From Triglochin maritima (Eukaryota; Streptophyta; Magnoliopsida; Alismatales; Juncaginaceae), in NCBI GenBank assembly GCA_963682175.1, contig OY821771.1, positions 7,377,001-7,441,000 of the forward strand: a DNA stretch of 64,000 bases, read 5' to 3'. The translations under genes were made by a program, and so were the position numbers. Below the pieces are notes generated by a model. The model saw only the letters and a list, made by a program, of their open reading frames with translations, had not been told where the DNA came from and made no database searches. Shown in pieces: positions 51,100-59,606 of the stretch (within the stretch, counting starts at the first letter, position 1; the number at the start of each line of letters is the position of its first letter).

Positions 51100-52202
51100 G
51101 TTTGGACATCCGACGTCTATATGTTTGTATAAACGTCTGTTTTTTGGTATAACCGACGTCTATACCTCATGAAAGAAGAAAATATTTTTTGTTTATTTTT
51201 TTGGATTTATTTCGTATAAGAATTTATGTGAATTTAGTTTGTATAAGAATTAACACAATTTTTTGGGATTTATTTCGTGGAAGAATTAACGCAATTTTTT
51301 GGGATTTATTTTGTATAAGAATTAACACAATTTTTGGGATTTATTTTGTATAAGAATAATGTGGATTTAAAAATAGTTACATCAATGTAACTATCACATG
51401 TGTGTTGTACACATGTGTGTGTGGTCACATGTGTTGAAGTTTAGTCCCACATTCGAGAAATTTTTTTATTGGTGGAGTTGAAGTATTTCACCACTCATTT
51501 ATTTCTAAATGAGAGATTGGTACCACACCACAATATGCAAGTGAGATATATATATTTATAACGGTCAAAAGATTAGCACTTGGGGCAACTTGAGCTTAAA
51601 ATGGATGCAACGTTTTTTTTACTATTTACCCATGTATAACGTTTTTTTTTACTATTTACCCATGTATAGACGTCGGTTGTATATGGTAGCCGCGTCTATA
51701 GGGCATATTATTTTATTAATTATTGTTATTTCAATGTATAGACGTCGGATGTATAACATGACCGACGTCTATAGATTGTGTTGTATGTATAGACGTCGGT
51801 CAATCTATATATCCGACGTCTATAGGGCGTAATAGTTTAGTTCCACATCGGAGAATTTATTTTTGTTGGTGTGGTTGATGTACTTCACCACTCCCTACTG
51901 CTGAACGCAAACGACTTGGAGCACCTGAGCATGTTGGGCTTGATATTCGTGGTTATTTGTCAAAAGATTGACACTTAGGGCACTTGTGCTTGATTAATGT
52001 GAGTACAGAATGCCCGATATGGGATGTAATGAATTTTTTTGGGGTTTAATTAAACGTATAATTGACGTCGGTCGTATATAGCCGACGTCTATACAACAAG
52101 GAATAGACGAAGGAGAAATATATATGTCGGGTACTTAGACCGTCAAAATTCGACGTCTATACCCCTGTATATCCGTCGTATATGGACTTTTCTGCACTAG
52201 TG
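51100..52202. mobile_element. End fragment of a CACTA (En/Spm-type) element
   Basis: The right end is TTTTCTGCACTAGTG at 52188-52202, the CACTA terminal signature on the minus strand. About ten copies of the subterminal motif TATAGACGTCGG lie in both orientations (for example near 51110, 51158, 51665, 51737, 51763, 51788, 51817, 52062, 52084 and 52150). The other terminus and the transposase were not found. Two copies of a ~150-bp block begin at 51426 and 51833 (GTTTAGTYCCACATYSG). Confidence 0.7.
51207..51352. repeat. ~45-bp tandem repeat
   Basis: Three to four units sharing GGGATTTATTTCGT and AAGAATTAACACAATTTTT, inside the CACTA fragment. Confidence 0.7.
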
Positions 52203-52900
52203 ACACCAATTCTTGTCATGCCGATCACGTATGACAGTCTAAGTCTATCGTGCTATAATAGTAACATCCACCTAAATAGCCATAAAATTTAAGTTGGTTG
52301 GTTGGTGTTAATTAGAATAATAGACTCGTATCTTTATAGTTCACCTCGACAATCTCTTGCTAAGCGATATATTGAGATGTTGCAATTGTTACGTTACGTT
52401 CTTCTGACCGAAACCATGTGGTCATGAACTATATTTTTTATAGAGGTGGTTAGAATAGAAAACGACTCTTACGATGAAAACGAATCTCTATTTTGGTGGA
52501 AACTTTCGATCAAAGCATCAAGTTTCGAACAAAGTTTGTTCACCTGTTACAGGGTTTGGAATTAAGTTATAAGTCATGTTAATAACAGTAATTTGTTATT
52601 AGCAATCCATGTCAACCGAACGACCGTTTTGGTAGAACATCAGATTCCCAACTAATATTTAATATGATCCCAAAAGATTCGTTGGGATACAGAAGAACAA
52701 CGAAAACAATCAAATAAGAATACACATTTCATTACACAATAATTACACATTTCATTTAATTTAATACACATTTCATTAATTACTTAAATTATTCCAATAA
52801 TTACACATTTCATTTAATACACATTTCGTTATGTCTTAAAATAAGGTTTTTGTCTAAGTTTTCCTCACATTCTCAATACTAACACCACAAAAATGTCTGG
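52203..52900. other. Intergenic with short AT-rich repeats
   Basis: 52721-52835 consists of repeated TACACATTTCATT-type units. Otherwise nothing is recognised. Confidence 0.45.
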
Positions 52901-52949
52901 CAAAACGTCTGGATCTAGTGAGGTAATTTTGGGAATTTTTCCCGTCTCG

Positions 52950-53066
52950 GGCATTTGACTAAGCCGCTGCCCCCAAGGATGTGGCGTCTGGCTGAGACGC
53001 CTTCTCCTTGGAGGAGGCGTCCCAACCATACGCCCCATCCTTGGGGGCGGGGGCTTAGCCAGACTC
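52950..53066. mobile_element. GC-rich foldback hairpin
   Basis: Two ~56-bp arms meet almost without a loop at 53009/53010. The left arm carries CTAAGCC, CCCCCAAGGATG and GACGCCTTCTCC; the right arm carries GGAGGAGGCGTC, CATCCTTGGGGG and GGCTTAG. About 80-85% of positions pair. It is much more GC-rich than its surroundings and lies at the broken 5' part of a MULE pseudogene. A tiny foldback MITE is likely. Confidence 0.6.
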
Positions 53067-53070
53067 CAAC

Positions 53071-54700
53071 AAACATGAACTTCCTCGTCGGCTATGCAAT
53101 TATGAAGGATAATACTGAGTCTAGTTACCGGTGGGTGTTGGAGAAGTTGCGAGATCTGTTATTGGATACTGTCAGCCCGACTAAAATAATAACGGACCGA
53201 GAGTTAGGCCTGATGTGACCCGTGGGAGAGGTTTTTCCTGAGTCTGCTCATTTACTTTGCACTTGACATATCAACAAAGACGTGTACAACAACGCATACC
53301 ACACATTTGGCAAGAACAAGAAGCTTGCATACAATTTGAAGTGTGGAAAGTGGAGGAAAATCATTTTTTCTGCTTCACAGACCGAGTATGATAGAGCAAT
53401 CCGTAATCTGAAAGATACTTTTATAACTCTTGGCCAGCTATCACAAAGTATCTTGAAAACACGTGGCTAGTGCATAAAGAAAAGTTTGTGTTGAATTAGA
53501 CGAACAAAGTCCTTCATTTCGGCAACACTACAAACAGTAGGGTTGAAAACGCTCATTCGGCTCTGAAAGAGTGGATCACTACATCGGCTGCAGCTCTGGA
53601 CACACTTTTCGACCGCGTGAACGCGGCAACACTACAAACTGTAGGGTTGAAATGCAGCAGACGAATATTCAGAACTTTCTTGAAGAGTCGAGACATCGAA
53701 ATTTGACTAACTACATATGTGCTTTGTATCAACATATAAATGGTCGAGTTTCGCATCACTGCTTGTCATTATTGAGTCAAAAGTTGAAGAGAATGCATGA
53801 CTTAAACAATCAAGTTGAATATCGTTGCAGGTGCGCTTTTCTGACATCACATGAGATTCCTTGTGCCTGTACCATGCACGATTGTATTTAGTTAGGTGAT
53901 GAAATTTATTTAGAGAAAATTCATCAATTATGGAAAACACTTGTCATTGGAGAAACAATCCAGATGTCAGAGTTTGTGGATCAGTCGGCACAAGACATCG
54001 AACAATTTCGGAAGCTTGTTGATGAGATTTTGGGGAGCGATCCTGCAGAAATTCGTAGTGTCTCTCGTATTTTATACACACAGTTACATCCCGATCAGTC
54101 GAACTATCAAGAACCCACAAAAAATACTAAGGTATGAGGTCGACCAAGGGAAAAGTCGACACGTCGAAACCCGAGTGCCTTTGAGTATGCCGAGCGATGT
54201 CATGGTCAGTCTTCCAGTAGTGGGACCAGGGGTCGTGGTCGGTCTTCCAATTCGTCTCGATCGTTTGTAACCACGAGTGCATGATCTGGTATGACGATAT
54301 GTTTGTTGTTACTATTATTACTTAGTTGTTATTAATATAAATAATTTTGTTATTTTTCCATATTATAGTGTCCGGACGGATTGACGTCGATAACTTCTCA
54401 TATGTTGATAGACTATCAGGAATCATTTTACCATTTCTAGAGAGGTGGAATGACGTACGTGCTGATGATAACCGTGGATTTAGATGTGCTGCCGATGTCT
54501 TTCATTGTGGTTAAGACAATTGGTTGGACGCCCGTTGTGCGATTTCTAATGAGATGGGTGCCTATCCTATTTATGAGCATGTTTATTATGACGATGTGGT
54601 ACATGCTCGTCAGCGAATTGATTGGGGCGGGGGACCTTGTGGCGAAGATCACTATATGGAGGTTTGAGGCGACTTCTTCCCGATTGCCAATTTTTACAAG
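53071..54700 (+). pseudogene. MULE transposase pseudogene followed by an OTU-like protease region
   Basis: Across several frames the sequence encodes a MULE/FAR1-like transposase: NFLVGYAIMKDN, SYRWVLEKLRDLL, SPTKIITDRELGL, HLLCTWHINKDVY, and NSRVENAHSALKEW. It ends in a SWIM-like EIPCACTMHDCI. At least four stops or shifts interrupt it (for example at 53216 and near 53497). After a possible intron (~54284-54368) the third part at 54369-54669 reads like an OTU-type cysteine protease: FLERWNDVRADDNRGFRCAA across the motif, then DNWLDARCAISNEMG and YYDDVVHARQRIDW. The usual DGNC catalytic motif is DDNR, and a stop follows at 54508. No terminal repeats were assigned. Confidence 0.6.
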
Positions 54701-54859
54701 TGTGCAGTTATGTATTTCTCAATGAGAACGGATGGTTCTTTGCACTCGTGTCTTACAGTGCTATCTTGGGAGAGTCCGTCTAGTATGACGAAGCCATGCA
54801 GAGAGTAGGTCATTGCTCATTTAGGAAGTTACAGACATTTCATTCGCTAAGATATCCCA

Positions 54860-57145
54860 CGGACGCCCGCTTGTTGGGGTCGGGCGTCCGCGGGAGCCCC
54901 TGTAGGATTTCGTGTCCATATGTATGTGTATATTTTAAATTTTTTAATACAAACATACATGATCGATTTCATATTTTCATTGATTTTATGTACATGTCTA
55001 TGTTTATTCTAATATCATGCATTCCTACACAATAAAATAAACAAGAGAGAGAGGATCATATCCAAAAGTTTCCTAAAACCTTTTAGAAGATCCGATACTC
55101 CGTTGCCCATCGAACCGCCTGCCGATTTGCCTTCAAGTGTTCACCAAACTCTAAACAAGATTAGAGATAAATGAACTAACCAATCAATATCTAATTAAGC
55201 ATAGAATCTAGCTAATAATCCCTCTACAAGCTCATGAGATTTTAACCTCCAAAACTTTAAACTATTAGGAGAATTTTTGTGGTGATTAAGGGAGAGATTA
55301 AGGAGAGAAATTTTGCATTAATTCTTATGAAACAAGTAGGGTGATATGACCTATTTATGGCCTCCCAAATCACCCATATCAAGAACTATTCTATAGTCAT
55401 GATCTCTTATTTTTCTCTCCTAAAATTAAGCCCAATTTTTCCACATAAGCATCCTAAAAAAATGTTTGATCAAATCTGAAATTAATCCAACCCATGAAAT
55501 TATTGTTTTAAAAATTCAGGTAGAAATCGTGTTGTTCGGTTAACCGAGATTTCCATTCGGTCGACCGAACCATTTGGTTTTACGCAAGTTCGGATGACCG
55601 TGAACTAGACGGTCGACCGAATATTCATAAGGAAAATCCTCTGAAAAATTTCGATCGAACCACGTCTTGCTCCGGTCGACCGTTGACCCGCCAAAATTTC
55701 TCCTGGTAAATCTCTTCGGATGACCGTGTCTCTTTCGGTCTACCGTCATATCCCTAAGATAGCTCCTGGATATTTTCTTTCGGTTAACCGTTTACTTCCG
55801 GTTGACCGATCACAATTGTCCAGGCACTCCAGACAATTTCGGTCAACCAATCGCGTGATCCGATCTTCGTCCGGTCAACCGTTTCCAACAAACCCGGTCG
55901 ACCGAACCTAAAACGGTGGCCGTTTTGACCCTGATTTTGCATTTACATCCAACAAAAATTGATCTTTGGGGGGGGGGTTAGCAAATTTATATCTTATGTA
56001 ATATATTATCATATGTAATATTAAATTATCACACCCCATAATATATACACATCATATAAATTTATCCATGATTTTAATTATGTCAATTCTCATGACATAT
56101 TGTTTTAATTGATTCACCACATGTGTCCCTTTTCACATGAAACTCGACACATCATATGAACTCAAAATGAAGCTTCTTGTTTCCCAGTTTGGTGATATGA
56201 CCTATAAGAGGATCTAAGCTAAATTGACAACGATATCAAATACTCAATATCTCAAACTATAAGTGGTATCTAGCTACACATTATAATTACCCAATTAACA
56301 TAGATGTCTTGTTCCACTCGAACTAAACACGATCCATTTAGTGATGTTAGTGCACCACTTGTGTTCGTCCATTGCCTCATGATATTAAGAATATATACAA
56401 AGTAGAAATGTGAGACCTTTGTATCCTATTCATTTCTTGATCTATTTAAGCTAATTATAACTATGTAACTTAACTCAAGTTACATTGTGCACATTATAAT
56501 TTTGTTTTATCAAATGGGCCACTAATATCATCACTCAATTAAAAGAGACAATGATAATCTTTTGACTATCTATCTTTTTCAGCACAAGTCATGTTCAACC
56601 AACTACTGCCTTTATCATTATACTTATTGATAGCTTTTGACAATAATCAAATTAAACATTTCTTGAGTGAAAAGATATAATTCTCATATCTTAGGATCCA
56701 AGACACAGTAAAACATTAATGAGACGAAACACAATTCCATAATGTTTTACTTCTTAGGCCTATTCAATATATTAAACTAATCATTTTTCTCTTTTATATA
56801 CTCGTGTCGTCAATTATTTGTAGAGCTACAACAATCGATGACCAACACGACCATCTTATCTCGATAATTAATGTTCCATGTTAATTACCATAATTGTGTA
56901 TAACTTTTGATTTATGTAAACAATCATCTTTTAGAGCTCTACGGTTAATGACCAAACACCTCTTCTTTAACACTTCCAAAATGACGAATACAATAATTAA
57001 TGAACAAAATGTTTGCACATCCAATTCATAATAATTAACATATAAAAGTAAAACTTTTAGAACGCATTCCTTTCAGCCCCCCTAAAATAGTTTTGTAGGG
57101 CGAGCATCTGTTGGGGGGCTCCCGCGGACGTCCGACCCTAAAATA
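54860..57145. mobile_element. GC-rich foldback interrupted by a solo LTR
   Basis: GGGGTCGGGCGTCCGCGGGA at 54876-54895 is the inverted match of TCCCGCGGACGTCCGACCCT at 57120-57139. Removing the LTR at 54901-57075 and one copy of its duplication restores a ~270-bp foldback. Ends and target duplication of the host foldback were not resolved. Confidence 0.6.
54901..57075 (-). mobile_element. Solo LTR-B, copy 3 (2175 bp)
   Basis: Begins TGTAGGATTTCGTGTCC and ends ATTCCTTTCA on +. A perfect duplication GCCCC flanks it (54896-54900 and 57076-57080). It is closely similar to copy 2 along its length. A palindrome array lies at 55535-55910, with CGGTCGACCG, CGGTTAACCG and CGGTCAACCG forms mixed. A G9 run is at 55969-55977. 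Confidence 0.9.
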
Positions 57146-58120
57146 TTTTTTAATTTTTTTAAACTAAATGAGACATTTTACCAGATTCGAGTATGCATGG
57201 GCGTCTGCTGGTTATTTCCTGGCACCTGAGACATTCTTTTTGATGAGTATGAGGGAGAGTTGTGTTAAGAGAGTGAAATGAATAGTTATATAAGTAGAAT
57301 TGACAAAAGAGTAAATTGGTAATTCACACGAACGATTTAAGTAGTTTTCCGACGATAAATAAAAATTCTGTAAGAGAAATAAAAACAAATTAATCCTCAA
57401 GAAATAGGAAACGTCAAATGCTAAAATGTCGAGATATTATGTTCATTTTGCAGCAAAATTCGTATGCAACATTTACGTAGGAATATTTTGTTTCATTTTT
57501 TTTATATGACATTGACTACAACAAGCGAGACAAGTCATAACTTTCCAACTAAATCTAATCCTTAATTCTATATGTTGTGATTGGAATCTTATAAAAACAA
57601 AACCAATTCCTGGATTAACGGTGTTACAAACACCACCCATTCCTGAACAAAGTAGACTGGTATAGCAAGATATTAAGTTGTTTAATTTAATACCACAGAT
57701 GATTAATTTTGAAAGGAAAAAAACAAAATTTGCCACCAACAACAAATTGAAGTAGGTTATGAAAAAACAAATTGAAGCACATCAATTCTCACTTCCTACG
57801 TAAGTGTGAGAAGTAGTTCATGCCCACATCTCACAATAAAAATAGGTGAGTGGTGGGTGCACCCAACTGGACCCAATCCACCACCAAACCAAATCAATCA
57901 ACCCCACTGGCCACCTCCATTCATCAAATTTCATGTTTTCTACAAAAAGAGTAGAAGTTGAGAAAAGCATAATAAAGTTCGATGAGACACCGTTACAGAT
58001 ACGGTCACCGCCCTCACCAACTCCCACAAGTCAAAAACATTGCTTATCTCTGACACGTTAGCGGGTGCGGTGGGGGTCGGTCAGCTTAAGCGGCCGACCA
58101 CCTCCGTTCACATTGCCCCT
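57146..58120. other. Intergenic; likely upstream part of a promoter split by the Mutator-like element
   Basis: 57146-57780 is AT-rich without features. 57800-58120 is C-rich and AT-poor, as in many plant promoters, and abuts the TATTATATA target site. See the element at 58130-62998 and the flank at 63008. Confidence 0.4.
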
Positions 58121-58129
58121 TATTATATA

Positions 58130-58365
58130 GGAACATTTGTTTGGGTAGACCTCAAAAGGTGCACAATTGGTTAAATACCCATGCAATTTCAATATTCACT
58201 TGGGTACACCTCGTTTCACTGCATATTGCTTGCATGCCCTTGGGCCGTTTGTGGGGCCGATGAATTACAAACGCTGTGTGCTCTCCGTCAACGCCGTTCA
58301 CCCACTCCGTTAGCTTAAATCACCCCTAAATTCTCATCCCCAATTCCCTCACTTCGTTCACCTAA
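58130..58365 (+). repeat. Left terminal inverted repeat of the MULE
   Basis: Matches the right repeat with a handful of mismatches over the outer ~190 bp (shared blocks AGACCTCAAAAGGTGCA, GTACACCTCGTTTCACTGC, CCTTGGGCCGTTTGTGG). It lacks a ~24-bp duplication present on the right. It probably holds the promoter of the GRF gene. Confidence 0.88.
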
Positions 58366-58443
58366 AATTCCCAACCACCCCATATTCCGACTCGAAATCC
58401 GATTTGCAATTTCTACCCCGCCACCCCATATTTCGACGTCAAG

Positions 58444-59079
58444 ATGGCTGGTCGTCGCAACGCTAGAGTGGTTGATCTGGTTTCCAACTCGAACACCGAC
58501 AACAACAACTCCACGTCCGAGCATAATACCGTCAGCGGCTACTTCCCAAGGCAGACAACCTCTACCTACTCGACTGGGTCTGGAAGCTCAACCCCACTCC
58601 CTGCCTTGCCACTTTGTGAGTGTGGCCTGCCATGCAGGTTGTATACGTCGGCAAAGGACTGGTCGTACGGGCGGCGTTTTGTGCGATGCTCTAATCATTG
58701 GAAGGTGAGGAATAATGTTTAGGGTTTTGATTTTAGTTAGATTAGAAGTATTGGTTGGTAGGTGTGAATTTAGTAGTGGGTTGTATTTCTGAAATTGCAA
58801 GAAAATGAGCAAAAGAAATGTGACTTCTTCCAATGGGTTGATGGGAAGGACGGGCGTCTGTCGTTGGAGACATTGCATGCCATTTTGTTGGAAAAGTGCG
58901 ACCTCCTAGACCAGAAGGTGGAAGAGATGAAGGCACAGTTGGAGGAGAGTAAAGTAGTTCTTTCTGACCTGAAGGTGTTTATGGCTAAAGCTGAAGAATT
59001 CATGACCAAGTTGTTCAACACTATCAAGATTTTTTTCTCGTTGGTGTTGGTTGCCTTAGTTGGGAAATCGTTGCTATGA
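58444..59079 (+). CDS. GRF-type zinc-finger protein encoded by the MULE (second gene)
   Basis: Exon 1 is 58444-58704, the donor GTGAGG is at 58705, and exon 2 is 58810-59079. The acceptor ..AAAATGAG at 58808-58809 keeps phase; the AG at 58800-58801 would shift the frame. The protein is ~176 residues. A Ser/Thr/Asn-rich N-terminus (1-55) leads into the GRF zinc finger: CECGLPCRLYTS at about 58-69, GRRFVRCSNHWK to 87, then KCDFFQWVDGKDG. A long helical, coiled-coil-like stretch follows (ETLHAILLEKCDLLDQKV, EEMKAQLEESKVVLSDLK). The C-terminus is hydrophobic (IFFSLVLVALVG), a probable membrane anchor. GRF fingers bind single-stranded nucleic acid in known proteins such as topoisomerase 3-alpha and APE2. 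A role in transposition is inferred only from position. It may be a captured host gene. Confidence 0.75.
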
Positions 59080-59606
59080 GGTTGGTGTTATGTAATGTTG
59101 GTGATCTGTGTTGTGTAAAGTTGGTGTTTGGTGTTGGTTGGTTAGTTGGTGTTTGGTTGGTGTTATGTAGTGGTCTGTGTTATGTAATGTTGGTGTCAAA
59201 TTTGGGTTGGCTTATAAGAAGTTGTTACAGTTGGAATATTATCAATGCTTCAAGTTTGGTTGCCAATTTTTGTGGCATGTAATGTTGTATTTTCTGGCCT
59301 GTTTAATCTGTTAGCTAGACACCATTCCATTGGTGAATTTTTGTTGAATGTGGCTTCACCACGATTATCCTGCAATCACAAGATTCACAATTCCATAACT
59401 AACAATGGTGTAATCACTTAACTTAAGTCTCATTGATAATGAACTGCTGAAGACTCATAATAAAATCTCATTCATAATGAAATTTCTGAAGACTCACTAC
59501 AATTAAGGAAGTTCATAATGAATTCAGTCTACTACAAGAAATCAAATTCATTCCACTAGCTTCTACTAGTACAATTAATGAAGTTCTACTATAAACATCC
59601 ACCATA
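59080..59606. other. Convergent intergenic region of the MULE
   Basis: Lies between the stops of the two convergent genes. 59080-59215 consists of degenerate GTTGGTGTTATGTAATG-type repeats, GT-rich like plant polyadenylation upstream elements. 59400-59580 is AT-rich with repeated CTCATTGATAATGAA-like units. Confidence 0.5.

Noticed and set aside
58800..58801. AG acceptor for exon 2 of the GRF gene at 58800-58801
   Set aside because: It would shift the frame and destroy the CDFFQWVD part of the finger; the AG at 58808-58809 keeps phase.
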